Source: Neobacillus drentensis NBRC 102427 (lineage in GTDB: Bacteria > Bacillota > Bacilli > Bacillales > Cytobacillaceae). Taken from it: a stretch of 64,000 nt of DNA. A model generated the notes under the pieces. The model was given only the letters and a program-made list of their open reading frames with translations. It was not told the DNA's origin and made no database searches. Numbering within the stretch: the first letter of the stretch is position 1; every line of letters begins with the position of its first letter. Location: contig NZ_BCUX01000001.1 of assembly GCF_001591445.1 (NCBI RefSeq), forward strand, positions 46,426-110,425, read 5' to 3'. Both the position numbers and the translations under genes were made by a program. Shown one piece after another: positions 8,665 to 16,984 of the stretch.

Positions 8665-9290
8665 TCCGATGAACTTTTTGCTTGTTTTCGATAAATGAAA
8701 ACAAAGTTAATGACGAAAATAATGAGGACATAAATGCCGTATAAGCCAAAAGCATAAAGTTTGTTATTACTAAATGTTGCACCCGCATACGACAAAAGAA
8801 GAATATTAGGGATCTTTCCGATTAGGGAGGCCGTTAAAAAAGTTAGCCATTTCACCTGACTTAATCCACAAATGATATTGACAACCGGTGCTGGAATGAC
8901 CGGGATTAAGCGGCAAGTTAAAATGGCTAAAAAGGAATTTCTGTTTAGAAACTTATCGTACTCCTGAACTTTTGGATACTTCATCAGTTTTTCCTGTGCA
9001 AAATCACGAAACCCATACCTAGATATGAAGAAGAAAACCATCGTTCCTGCCATTGCACCTGTTAATGAAATAAGCATTCCTTGAGCTGTTCCAAATACTG
9101 CTCCAATCATTCCTGCTAAAACAGGAAATGGGATGACGGGAAAGAAGACACAAATAGCAACAAATAACATGCTAATGATAATGGATAAGGCTCCGCCCTG
9201 TTTAACCAGGAATAATAGTTCATCCTTTTGCAATAACCCAATCGCAATGATAATCAGCAAAATGCCTATACTTAAAATTCTTTTAAACAT
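8661..9290 (-). CDS. TVP38/TMEM64 (VTT/SNARE-associated) family membrane protein
   Basis: This 209-aa integral membrane protein carries the VTT domain: FPVIPFPVLAGMIGAVFG near residue 55 and the central FLAILTCRLIPVIPAPVVNI segment near residue 120, followed by ASLIGKIPNILLLSYAG. Relatives of the DedA/TVP38 group are linked to lipid scrambling or membrane homeostasis; the exact role here is unknown. Single gene, leftward, convergent with the 116-aa gene; no terminator lies between them because their stops overlap. Confidence 0.85.
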   Translation of the reverse strand: MFKRILSIGILLIIIAIGLLQKDELLFLVKQGGALSIIISMLFVAICVFFPVIPFPVLAGMIGAVFGTAQGMLISLTGAMAGTMVFFFISRYGFRDFAQEKLMKYPKVQEYDKFLNRNSFLAILTCRLIPVIPAPVVNIICGLSQVKWLTFLTASLIGKIPNILLLSYAGATFSNNKLYAFGLYGIYVLIIFVINFVFIYRKQAKSSSD

Positions 9291-9360
9291 CCGAGAACCC
9301 CATTCACTTCATTCAATTTAATAACCTCATCATACTATATTATTTATTTTGAAAAAAATA

Positions 9361-9390
9361 AAAAGGGCTATTCCTTGGAATGGCCCTTTT
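9361..9390. terminator. Terminator after the LysM-NlpC/P60 gene
   Basis: Arms AAAAGGGC/GCCCTTTT with an inner TATTCC/GGAAT pairing; symmetric A/T ends make it usable in both directions. Confidence 0.8.
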
Positions 9391-9399
9391 AGATATCTA

Positions 9400-10173
9400 T
9401 TAAAATGCCGTTCTCGCACCAAGGTATTTAGGTTTCCAATAGGTATTTGACATATCTGCAATCGATACACCCTTAGAACCCGCTTGAATAAATTGATTGT
9501 TTCCTAAGTAAATTCCTACATGGGTAGGTCCTGGTGCATACGTTTCAAAGAATACCAAATCTCCTGGATTCAGGGTGCTTACTGCTTTCAGACCCGACCA
9601 CTGAGTTGCTGCTGTTCGTGGAATGGCTATACCAACTCTATTAAAAACATAACTTGTTAATCCGCTGCAATCAAAACCTGCCGGCGTATTTCCGCCCCAT
9701 AAATAAGGGGTACCTATGTATTTTTTTGCTTCATCGATCACCATTTGCGCCTTTGACACTGTTGGTGAAGGCACTGGAGCTACTGTCGAACCAGAAGATA
9801 CTTTCAAAACTTGTCCGACATAAATCATATCTGTTGTAAGATTATTCAGTGATTTAAGTTGAGCTATAGTAAGCTTGTAGCGGACTGAAATTAGATAAAG
9901 TGTATCCCCTTTTTGAACCGTATAGGTCGATGCTACAAGTTCGTGGCTATGTGGTGCTAATAGTGATAGCTTCTGATTTACATAGATAGCATCACTTGTT
10001 AGGTGATTCCAAGTTTTCAAGTCTGCAATTGGTATTTTATTTGTTTGCGAGATTTTCCAAAGGGTATCCCCCGATTGTACCGTATAGATGTTTTCGTGTG
10101 CACTAGCAGAACCACCAAATGTGCTAAACAAGAGCCCGGCTGTTGCTGCGAATGATAGTAGATGTTTTTTCAT
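9400..10173 (-). CDS. Secreted peptidoglycan endopeptidase: signal peptide, two LysM, NlpC/P60 (LytE/CwlS-like)
   Basis: This 257-aa wall hydrolase cuts peptide stems of peptidoglycan. A signal peptide ends at SASA (residue 25). Two LysM modules follow (YTVQSGDTLWKIS near 30; YTVQKGDTLYLIS near 83), then a short Ser/Pro/Val linker and an NlpC/P60 domain. In that domain the catalytic Cys is in FDCSG and the His in THVGIY; the third position is in the FIQAGSKG segment. LytE of B. subtilis has three LysM modules, so this is the same architecture but not a proven orthologue. Monocistronic. Confidence 0.92.
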   Translation of the reverse strand: MKKHLLSFAATAGLLFSTFGGSASAHENIYTVQSGDTLWKISQTNKIPIADLKTWNHLTSDAIYVNQKLSLLAPHSHELVASTYTVQKGDTLYLISVRYKLTIAQLKSLNNLTTDMIYVGQVLKVSSGSTVAPVPSPTVSKAQMVIDEAKKYIGTPYLWGGNTPAGFDCSGLTSYVFNRVGIAIPRTAATQWSGLKAVSTLNPGDLVFFETYAPGPTHVGIYLGNNQFIQAGSKGVSIADMSNTYWKPKYLGARTAF

Positions 10174-10342
10174 CGTCGCACTCCTTCATTTCCTTTGTGT
10201 GTAGTTACATCATAAACGACCAATAAGGAATGAATAAATACCAAAGATATGGCTTTCTTGTTAAAAAAAGTAAATACCTGTAATGAAAACCATTAAAATA
10301 TTAAAATAATTTAACTTTAACTCTCAAATCTTAGGTTAGTAA

Positions 10343-10359
10343 TGTAGAAATATTGTAAC
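10343..10359. promoter_or_regulatory. Possible WalR-type box between the divergent wall hydrolase and radical SAM genes
   Basis: TGTAGA-N5-TGTAAC matches the WalR consensus TGTWAH-N5-TGTWAH with one mismatch. WalR controls lytE-like hydrolases in Bacillus. The site is 170 bp upstream of the LysM gene start, so the assignment is weak. Confidence 0.3.
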
Positions 10360-10457
10360 AATACTTCCATGCACTGTCGGATGATAAACCTATAATTAAC
10401 CTATAGAAACTTTCTTTATAGTTTTATAAAAATACTAATGAAATTTAGGTGATGATG

Positions 10458-11639
10458 ATGCAAGGAATCGGAAAAGGACATCCACATGCTATGGGGCATC
10501 CTCATGGAATGCGAAATGTTATAGATTATGATAAAAATCCGTTTATCGTTATTTGGGAAGTAACCAGAGCTTGTCAACTTAAGTGTATTCACTGCCGTGC
10601 AGATGCACAGCTTACTCCAGACCCTCGTGAACTATCACATCAAGAAGGAATTAACCTAATCGATCAGATTTATGAAATGGATAACCCTATGCTCGTGTTT
10701 ACAGGCGGGGATTGTATGATGCGTGAGGACCTTTATGAGCTTGCAGATTATGCAATCAAAAAAGGCATGCGCGTTTCGATGACACCAAGTGCCACTGATA
10801 ATGTAACAAAGGAAAAAATGAAACTTTTCAAAGATGTAGGCTTATCACGTTGGGGCTTTAGCTTAGACGGCCCAACACCTGAAATTCATGACCATTTCCG
10901 CGGTACTCCTGGGTCATTTGATCTGACTGTTGAAAAAATTAAATATCTTAATGAATTAGATATGCCGCTCCAAATAAATACTGTAATCTCACGTTGGAAT
11001 TACGACTCACTAGAGCAAATGTCAAAACTAGTTGCTGAACTAGGTGCTGTTATGTGGTACATTTTCTTACTTGTTCCAACAGGCAGAGGACAAATGGATG
11101 CATGTATTTCCCCTGCTGAGCATGAAAAGGTGTTTCGTTGGTTGTATGAATTAAGCAAAACTGCTCCATATGATATTAAAACGACCGCGGCACAACATTA
11201 CCGCAGAGTTGTTTTGCAGCAAAAAACGCGTGACCAGTTAATTGAAAAAGGTGAAATACACTACGAAGACTCGATCACAACTGATTTTGCGTCCATGCAT
11301 GACGGATTAAAACGTGCTCCAAAAGGTGTAAATGACGGCAACGGCTTTGCATTTGTCTCTCATATTGGAGATGTTATGCCAAGTGGATTACTACCGATCG
11401 TTGGTGGTAACATCCGTGATACCCCACTGGCAGAAATTTATCGAGAAGCAAAAGTATTTAAAGATTTACGTCAGCCTGATAACTACAAAGGCAAATGCGG
11501 CGTATGTGAATATAACAAAATGTGTGGTGGTTCCCGTTCACGTACCTATGCAGTAACAGGAGACTATATGGAAAGCGAACCATTCTGCGTTTATATCCCA
11601 CAAGCGATGCGGAATAAAGAAACTACTCCAACCGTTTAA
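10458..11639 (+). CDS. Radical SAM/SPASM protein, TIGR04053-like, with His/Met-rich N-terminus
   Basis: The roughly 394-aa enzyme binds a 4Fe-4S cluster through CQLKCIHC (CxxxCxxC, near residue 40) to cleave S-adenosylmethionine. The C-terminal CGVCEYNKMCGGSRSR plus a later Cys forms a SPASM/Twitch-type auxiliary cluster site, as in heme- and peptide-modifying members. The N-terminus holds repeated GHPH units (GKGHPHAMGHPHGM), a possible metal-binding tag. The start is set at the last of a run of in-frame GTG-ATG-ATG-ATG codons, six bases after AGGTG. No peptide precursor or heme gene lies beside it, so the substrate is unknown. It stands alone with its own terminator. Confidence 0.85.
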   Translation: MQGIGKGHPHAMGHPHGMRNVIDYDKNPFIVIWEVTRACQLKCIHCRADAQLTPDPRELSHQEGINLIDQIYEMDNPMLVFTGGDCMMREDLYELADYAIKKGMRVSMTPSATDNVTKEKMKLFKDVGLSRWGFSLDGPTPEIHDHFRGTPGSFDLTVEKIKYLNELDMPLQINTVISRWNYDSLEQMSKLVAELGAVMWYIFLLVPTGRGQMDACISPAEHEKVFRWLYELSKTAPYDIKTTAAQHYRRVVLQQKTRDQLIEKGEIHYEDSITTDFASMHDGLKRAPKGVNDGNGFAFVSHIGDVMPSGLLPIVGGNIRDTPLAEIYREAKVFKDLRQPDNYKGKCGVCEYNKMCGGSRSRTYAVTGDYMESEPFCVYIPQAMRNKETTPTV

Positions 11640-11647
11640 AATTATCT

Positions 11648-11690
11648 AAAGAAAGAGGTACTCCTTCATTTCAGGAGTGCCTCTTTCTTT
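11648..11690 (+). terminator. Terminator after radical SAM gene
   Basis: Long stem AAAGAAAGAGGTACTCCT pairing with AGGAGTGCCTCTTTCTTT, loop TCATTTC. Confidence 0.85.
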
Positions 11691-11771
11691 ATAAATTCGT
11701 CAATTGATGGTATTTTAATCCTAAACGATAACAACCTATGAAAGAATGGTCAAATATGAGAAGGAGCTATT

Positions 11772-12722
11772 ATGTTAAGAACAATTGCTGTAAATAAGAA
11801 GTTCGAATTGGTTAAGGATGTTACAATCTTGGAATTATTAAACGGGGATTTCCAATGGTTCTGGATAGATTTTGATATGCCCACAGATGAGGAAATTGAA
11901 TTCCTTCGTGACCCACTTCGGTTTCATCCATTAGCGATTGAAGATTGTATGCATAATCTTCAAAGACCAAAATTGGATTATTATGAGGACCATACTTTTT
12001 TTGTGACACAGTCGTTAAATCAACAAACGATGACAAGAGAAGAAATTGATTTTTTCCTTGGTGAGAATTATATCATCACTTTTCACCGCCAACCTTCTTC
12101 TGAAATTGATGAGATGTGGAAACGATTTAACTTATCAACAACTATAGAAAAGTGGGACCCCTCCCATGTTTTATACTTTATTCTCGATAAAATGGTGGAT
12201 AATTATTACCCGCTTGTTTATCAAATCGAGGATATGTTAAATGAAATTGATGAGAATTCTAAAGGGAGAACGATGGAGGCACTACTTGAGGATTTGTTTG
12301 TCACAAGGCATCACCTTTTATCTTTACGACATACGATTACACCGATGCGTGACCTAATTTATCGAATTCTGAACTCTGAGCGAATGACTTACATAAATGG
12401 AAAAAGAGAATACTTTTCAGATATTCATGATCATTTACTGAAGTTAACAGAGATGATTGAGGCAAACCGTGAACTGACCACGGATATCCGTGACAGCTAT
12501 ATCTCACTTAACTCACATCAGACCAATCATGTCATGAAGGTTTTAACTGTCATTACCACGATTTTCATGCCGCTTACTTTCATCGCTGGACTGTATGGGA
12601 TGAATTTTCATTATATGCCTGAACTAACATGGAAATATGGATATTTTGCCACGCTTATCCTGATGGTTTTAGTTGCGATTGGCATGTCCCTTTGGTTTAA
12701 GAAGAAGGGTTGGTTTAAATAA
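11772..12722 (+). CDS. corA: CorA family magnesium/divalent cation transporter
   Basis: This 316-aa CorA-type channel subunit forms pentamers that admit Mg2+ across the membrane. It has a long cytoplasmic N-terminal domain with helical funnel, then two C-terminal helices. The signature YGMNF (bases near 12594-12608) ends the first helix, and a basic KKKGWFK tail follows the second. The ATG start has GAAGGAG upstream. No Mg2+-sensing leader is evident in the 81 bases before it. The M42 peptidase gene follows in the same direction after 87 bp. Confidence 0.92.
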   Translation: MLRTIAVNKKFELVKDVTILELLNGDFQWFWIDFDMPTDEEIEFLRDPLRFHPLAIEDCMHNLQRPKLDYYEDHTFFVTQSLNQQTMTREEIDFFLGENYIITFHRQPSSEIDEMWKRFNLSTTIEKWDPSHVLYFILDKMVDNYYPLVYQIEDMLNEIDENSKGRTMEALLEDLFVTRHHLLSLRHTITPMRDLIYRILNSERMTYINGKREYFSDIHDHLLKLTEMIEANRELTTDIRDSYISLNSHQTNHVMKVLTVITTIFMPLTFIAGLYGMNFHYMPELTWKYGYFATLILMVLVAIGMSLWFKKKGWFK

Positions 12723-12809
12723 GAAAAGCGCAATCGCCCTGTTTTTAGACACATCATTTGGTCTTTAGGTATAATAGAAACGTATGAACAATCTGAAAGG
12801 GGTATAGCT

Positions 12810-13859
12810 GTGCACAATACAAATCCACAAGAAACGCTGAAATTAATTACTGACTTGGTATCCATTCCAAGCCCTTCAGGAAATACAAATGAAGTAATTA
12901 CCTTTGTAGAAAAATTCCTATCTGAATTACAAATTAAAACCTATAGAAACCGGAAAGGCGGATTAATTGCCACAATCGATGGAAAAGATTCAAGCAAGCA
13001 TCGGATGCTGACGGCGCATGTCGATACACTCGGTGCGATGGTAAAAGAGGTAAAAGCAAATGGGCGTTTGAAGATTGACTTGATTGGCGGTTTTAAATAT
13101 AACTCGATTGAAGGCGAATATTGCCAAATCGAAACAAGCAGCGGTAAAAAATATACAGGGACTATTTTGATGCACCAAACATCTGTCCATGTTTATAAAG
13201 ATGCTGGAAAAGCAGAACGAAATCAGGAGAATATCGAAATTAGAATTGATGAAAAAGTACATAACGCAGCGGAGGTTCATGCTCTTGGAATTCAGGTTGG
13301 TGATTTTATCTCGTTTGACCCTCGTGTAGAAGTAACTCCGAGTGGCTACATTAAATCTCGCCATTTGGATGACAAAGCAAGTGTGGCCATTCTTCTTCAA
13401 TTAATAAAGCAAATTAAGACTGAAAACCTGACCTTACCCTATACCACCCATTTCTTAATTTCTAATAATGAGGAAATCGGCTACGGTGGGAATTCGAATA
13501 TCACACCAGAAACGGTGGAGTATTTAGCCGTCGATATGGGTGCAATGGGCGACGGACAGTCGACTGATGAGTATACAGTTTCCATCTGTGTGAAGGATGC
13601 TAGTGGACCTTATCACTATGAATTGAGGAAAAATTTAGTTCGTCTAGCAGAAGAGAACAAAATCGATTATAAACTAGATATTTATCCCTTCTATGGTTCC
13701 GATGCTTCAGCAGCAATTCGATCGGGCAATGATATCGTCCATGGTTTGATAGGACCTGGTATCGATTCATCCCATGCATTTGAACGAACACACGAGTCAT
13801 CTATTGAAAATACAGCCAAACTGCTGTATCATTACGTGCAAGCTGAATTAATCCAATAG
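12810..13859 (+). CDS. M42 family zinc aminopeptidase
   Basis: This 349-aa cytoplasmic metallopeptidase removes N-terminal residues from peptides, usually as a dodecameric shell. Metal and catalytic residues are visible in order: His in TAHVDT (residue 69), Asp in RHLDDKA, the Glu pair in SNNEE, Asp in AVDMGA and the final His in SSHAFERTH. The start is GTG with GAAAGGGG upstream. The tatA gene begins 11 bp after its stop, suggesting cotranscription. It has sometimes been annotated as an endoglucanase in older genomes; the sequence supports a peptidase. Confidence 0.9.
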   Translation: MHNTNPQETLKLITDLVSIPSPSGNTNEVITFVEKFLSELQIKTYRNRKGGLIATIDGKDSSKHRMLTAHVDTLGAMVKEVKANGRLKIDLIGGFKYNSIEGEYCQIETSSGKKYTGTILMHQTSVHVYKDAGKAERNQENIEIRIDEKVHNAAEVHALGIQVGDFISFDPRVEVTPSGYIKSRHLDDKASVAILLQLIKQIKTENLTLPYTTHFLISNNEEIGYGGNSNITPETVEYLAVDMGAMGDGQSTDEYTVSICVKDASGPYHYELRKNLVRLAEENKIDYKLDIYPFYGSDASAAIRSGNDIVHGLIGPGIDSSHAFERTHESSIENTAKLLYHYVQAELIQ

Positions 13860-13870
13860 GAGATGAAAGT

Positions 13871-14086
13871 ATGTTTTCAAATATTGGTGTGCCAGGATTA
13901 ATTTTAATCTTAATCGTAGCTCTAGTCGTTTTTGGTCCAAACAAACTCCCGGAAGTTGGCCGTGCGTTTGGTAGATCTTTACGAGAATTTAAAAAAGCCA
14001 CCGAAGGCATTGCAGATGATATAAAGGAAGAAATAAAAGAAGACATCAAAGAAACTCAACAAGGTACAATTAATTTAAAGAAGTAA
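13871..14086 (+). CDS. tatA: Twin-arginine translocase subunit TatA
   Basis: This 71-aa pore-forming subunit of the Tat system exports folded proteins. One N-terminal helix ([18 protein letters not shown]) is followed by the FG hinge, an amphipathic helix ([20 protein letters not shown]) and an acidic/basic tail. AGGAGATGAAAGT supplies the ribosome-binding site. No tatC is adjacent, unlike the tatAdCd and tatAyCy pairs of B. subtilis, so this is an unlinked TatA like TatAc, or one that works with a TatC encoded elsewhere. Confidence 0.92.
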   Translation: MFSNIGVPGLILILIVALVVFGPNKLPEVGRAFGRSLREFKKATEGIADDIKEEIKEDIKETQQGTINLKK

Positions 14087-14100
14087 CCTTAGCTACAGAA

Positions 14101-14132
14101 AACATCCCCTCCAACAGATTGGAGGGGATGTT
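14101..14132. terminator. Bidirectional terminator between tatA and the 39-aa gene
   Basis: Perfect stem AACATCCCCTCC/GGAGGGGATGTT with an eight-base loop, then TGTTTTATTTATTTTTT on the + strand. Confidence 0.85.
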
Positions 14133-14135
14133 GTT

Positions 14136-14255
14136 TTATTTATTTTTTGCAAACGCTTGGAGTTGATGTATTAATTTTTGCCTTGATTTTGGATTACGTA
14201 GTAAATAGGCAGCCCCAAGTGCAGCAGTGGTCATCATTATATTCTTCCTTCTCAT
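14136..14255 (-). CDS. 39-aa microprotein translationally coupled to the secreted His-rich protein
   Basis: The frame starts MRRKNIMMTTAALGAAYLL and ends RQKLIHQLQAFAKNK. Its ATG overlaps the stop of the upstream gene (TAATG), so ribosomes can re-initiate. An N-terminal basic patch, one short hydrophobic Ala/Leu stretch and an amphipathic basic tail suggest a membrane-associated small protein. Not recognised. It lies between the upstream gene and a shared terminator, so it is surely transcribed; translation is inferred. Confidence 0.6.
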   Translation of the reverse strand: MRRKNIMMTTAALGAAYLLRNPKSRQKLIHQLQAFAKNK

Positions 14256-14821
14256 TACTTCTTCAGTAGTCCTTTGATTTTTTCATTGTGTTGTTTCATT
14301 TGATCTAACAATTGATTTAGAAGGATTGCAGCCTTCTTATTATCCTTCTTTTCCACGGCATTTCTTAATTCATGGAACGTTCTCCAATGTGACATTTCTT
14401 TTCCGCCATGTGCTTGTTTAATAAATTCTTCTTTGGTTATCTTTCCAGCATCAAATTGTTTTTTTAGTTTTTCGATTTTTGCCATTTTTTCTTTTTTCCA
14501 TTGCTCACGTTTTCCTGCATTTCCTGGACTCATCCATTGATCGCTTAAAGTTTTCTTTTCAGCAAGAACTGTTGTCCACTCCCCTTTTTTATCAGGAGTA
14601 TACTGGTCAACCCAAGAAAGAAGCATCTTCTCTCTTTCTGCCATCTTTGCTTGCCAATCTTTATGCATCATATGATGATGACTGCCCTCTTTACAATCAC
14701 AAGGTGCTTTTTCCCTCTGCTCTCCATTAGTGGCGTCAGGCACGGACGTATGATTTGCCGCAGCCAATCCAGGCGCAGACAATAATAGTCCTAATGATAA
14801 AAGTAACATTTTAAATCTCAT
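14255..14821 (-). CDS. Secreted helical protein with CDC and His/Met-rich motif (unknown function)
   Basis: This 188-aa protein has a signal peptide (MRFKMLLLSLGLLLSAPGLA, cleavage after AAA). The mature part begins with a CDC pair and a GSHHHMMHKDW cluster, then Lys/Glu-rich helices up to the end. The His/Met/Cys head could bind metal, and the helical body recalls periplasmic-type stress chaperones such as Spy, but no family signature is clear. GGAG lies nine bases before the ATG. It is followed by the overlapping 39-aa gene. Confidence 0.75.
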   Translation of the reverse strand: MRFKMLLLSLGLLLSAPGLAAANHTSVPDATNGEQREKAPCDCKEGSHHHMMHKDWQAKMAEREKMLLSWVDQYTPDKKGEWTTVLAEKKTLSDQWMSPGNAGKREQWKKEKMAKIEKLKKQFDAGKITKEEFIKQAHGGKEMSHWRTFHELRNAVEKKDNKKAAILLNQLLDQMKQHNEKIKGLLKK

Positions 14822-14987
14822 AATTATCTCCTTCCAATCCTTTAAATTAGTAAAATAAACCTTTCTTTAACGGTACGGAATTATCATTCCCAGTTCTCTA
14901 AAAAAAATTTACCAAATGGACAAATATTTAGTAAAAAACCACTTGAGATTTCATGCGAATTATCGTATCCTATGAATATAGAACATA

Positions 14988-15003
14988 TGTGAAGTATTTC
15001 ACA
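14988..15003 (+). promoter_or_regulatory. Rex/CRP-FNR-type operator 1 upstream of ndh
   Basis: TGTGAAGTATTTCACA is a perfect TGTGA-N6-TCACA element, matching the Bacillus Rex consensus TTGTGAAATATTTCACAA apart from the centre. Rex represses ndh in B. subtilis. Confidence 0.75.
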
Positions 15004-15043
15004 AGATAATCAGGGCGTTCGCTCTTATTTTTAAAATTATATA

Positions 15044-15059
15044 TGTGAAATGTTTCACA
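15044..15059 (+). promoter_or_regulatory. Rex/CRP-FNR-type operator 2 upstream of ndh
   Basis: TGTGAAATGTTTCACA, a second perfect TGTGA-N6-TCACA element, centred 56 bp from the first and 47 bp before the ndh start. Confidence 0.78.
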
Positions 15060-15105
15060 ATAAAAAAGAGAAAATACTTTTTAAAAGTGTTAGGAGTGGG
15101 AAGTT

Positions 15106-16329
15106 TTGAACAAACCAAAAATTGTAATCCTAGGTGCCGGATACGGCGGAATTATCACAAGCAAGAAATTAGAGAAGCTACTTAAATCTGGTGAAGCAGA
15201 TGTTACATTAATTAATAAACATGATTATCATTACATTACAACACAATTACATAAAACAGGCATTGGGACAGCTGCGGATCGTCAAATCGCGATGTCCATT
15301 CCTGAATTAATCGATATAAGCAAAACTCACTTTTTAAAAGCTACAGTAACCCATGTGGATACAGACAACCAAGAAGTTCAACTTGAAGGCGGTGAGACAG
15401 TCAACTATGACTATCTATTAATTGCTTTAGGATTTGAAGGTCAAACATTTGGCATTCCCGGTGTTAAAGAGAATGCATTTGAACTTCGCAGTTTTAGAAG
15501 CTCAAAGGCGATCTACCACCACATCAAAAAACAACTTAACCTTTATAAAGAAGATCAAGACCCTTCTCGTTTAACATTTGTCGTTGCCGGTGGAGGGTTC
15601 ACAGGAATTGAATTACTTGGAGAATTAGCTGATGGTCTTCCAAAGCTATGTAAAGAACACAATGTTCCTTTTGAAAAAGTAAAGATAATCGGTATTGAGG
15701 CAGCGCCATCTGTTATTCCGTTTTTTCCTAAACAATCCGTTGAATATACGACAGAAGTATTGCGCAAGCTGAATATCCAATTAATTACATCCACAAAAAT
15801 ACTTGGCTGTACAGCTGATAAAATTATCCTTGAAAATAATATCGAAGTTCCTGCTAAGACCTTAGTTTGGTCATGTGGCGTTCAAGGAAACACCATTGTC
15901 CAAAAATGGGGTTTACCAATTGAAAAAGGGAAACTTGCTGTCGATTCTTATCTTCGGGTTAAGAATACGAAAAATGTTTTTAGTATCGGAGACTGCTCTT
16001 TATTCATGAAGGATGATAAAACCTCCTTGGCTCCGACTGCACAAGTGGCTTTGCAGCAAGCGCCTGTCTGTGCAAAAAACATCGTTGCTTCACTAAGAGG
16101 TGAATCATTAACTTCCTTTGAATATCACCACAAAGGCTCTGTTGCTTCCATTGGACTTTCTGCCGGAGTTGGAAAAGTAGGTACAGTCCGTTTATCAGGC
16201 TTGATTGGAGCCTTTATGAAACTAGTTATCGAAGCCCGCTACCTGTTTAATCTTGGCGGTCCTTCATTAATACTCAAACAACACTTTGGTGTAAACAGAG
16301 AACAGGTAAAAGTTACTGTGAAACAGTAA
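15106..16329 (+). CDS. ndh: Type II NADH dehydrogenase (NDH-2)
   Basis: This 407-aa membrane-bound flavoenzyme oxidises NADH and reduces menaquinone without pumping protons. The FAD site GAGYGG is at residues 10-15 and the NADH site VVAGGGFTGIELLGEL near residue 165; GDCSLF near 300 is the second FAD motif. The C-terminal amphipathic part anchors it to the membrane. The start is TTG with TAGGAG upstream. Two Rex-type operators in the leader imply repression at low NADH/NAD+ ratio and induction when NADH builds up. Monocistronic. Confidence 0.9.
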   Translation: MNKPKIVILGAGYGGIITSKKLEKLLKSGEADVTLINKHDYHYITTQLHKTGIGTAADRQIAMSIPELIDISKTHFLKATVTHVDTDNQEVQLEGGETVNYDYLLIALGFEGQTFGIPGVKENAFELRSFRSSKAIYHHIKKQLNLYKEDQDPSRLTFVVAGGGFTGIELLGELADGLPKLCKEHNVPFEKVKIIGIEAAPSVIPFFPKQSVEYTTEVLRKLNIQLITSTKILGCTADKIILENNIEVPAKTLVWSCGVQGNTIVQKWGLPIEKGKLAVDSYLRVKNTKNVFSIGDCSLFMKDDKTSLAPTAQVALQQAPVCAKNIVASLRGESLTSFEYHHKGSVASIGLSAGVGKVGTVRLSGLIGAFMKLVIEARYLFNLGGPSLILKQHFGVNREQVKVTVKQ

Positions 16330-16442
16330 CCTTACCCTTAAAATCGCATACTTCCCTTCCAGCCGGGTTACCCTCCCCTACTGGAATTTGAATAGAATCA
16401 TCCCTAAGTAAATAATGCCTTCAATCCCCCAATTTAAGGCAA

Positions 16443-16480
16443 ACAGCCCCATTCCAGCTTTCTAGAGTGGGGCTGTTTTT
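16443..16480 (+). terminator. Terminator between ndh and glyoxalase-fold gene
   Basis: Stem ACAGCCCCA/TGGGGCTGT with a 14-base loop followed by TTTTT. Confidence 0.8.
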
Positions 16481-16499
16481 ACCTATATCAACTAAATAT

Positions 16500-16868
16500 C
16501 TAGAGCCATTCTAATAGTTCGATTCGATTTCCAAATGGATCATGTACATGAATTCTGCTCGCCCCGGGAAGAAGATCGTCTTCTGTAAAAGTAATTTCTT
16601 TATTCCGAAGATTTGCTTTTAATTCCTCGATATTTTCAACCATAAAAGCCGGATGTGCTTTTTTAGCAGGTGAAAATGGTTCCTCTACACCGATATGAAG
16701 TTGAAAGGTTCCAAATTCAAACCAAACACCGCCGCGTTTCTTTAATTCAGCAGGCTTTTCTACTTCAGTTAACCCCAGAATTCCACTAAAAAATTCCCGT
16801 GCTGCCTCTTCACAACCCTTTGGTGCAGCTAGCTGGATATGATCGATCTTTTTTATTGCAAATGACAT
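16500..16868 (-). CDS. VOC (glyoxalase/bleomycin-resistance fold) family protein
   Basis: This 122-aa protein has paired beta-alpha-beta-beta-beta modules. Likely metal ligands are His in DHIQLA near the N-terminus, His in FQLHIG near residue 60, and Glu in NRIELLEW at the C-terminus. The ATG at 16868 follows GGGGGA by six bases and is preferred over one 21 bases upstream. VOC proteins include lyases, dioxygenases and drug-binding proteins; the substrate is not evident. Isolated gene. Confidence 0.85.
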   Translation of the reverse strand: MSFAIKKIDHIQLAAPKGCEEAAREFFSGILGLTEVEKPAELKKRGGVWFEFGTFQLHIGVEEPFSPAKKAHPAFMVENIEELKANLRNKEITFTEDDLLPGASRIHVHDPFGNRIELLEWL

Positions 16869-16984
16869 AAATATTCCCCCATTTGTCAATTCTCCTCTTT
16901 CATATTCTATAAATTTTTTAATATTCTTTCAAGTTAAAATTTTTTAAAAAAGGCTATTCCCGTCGAGACAGAAATAGCACTTCT

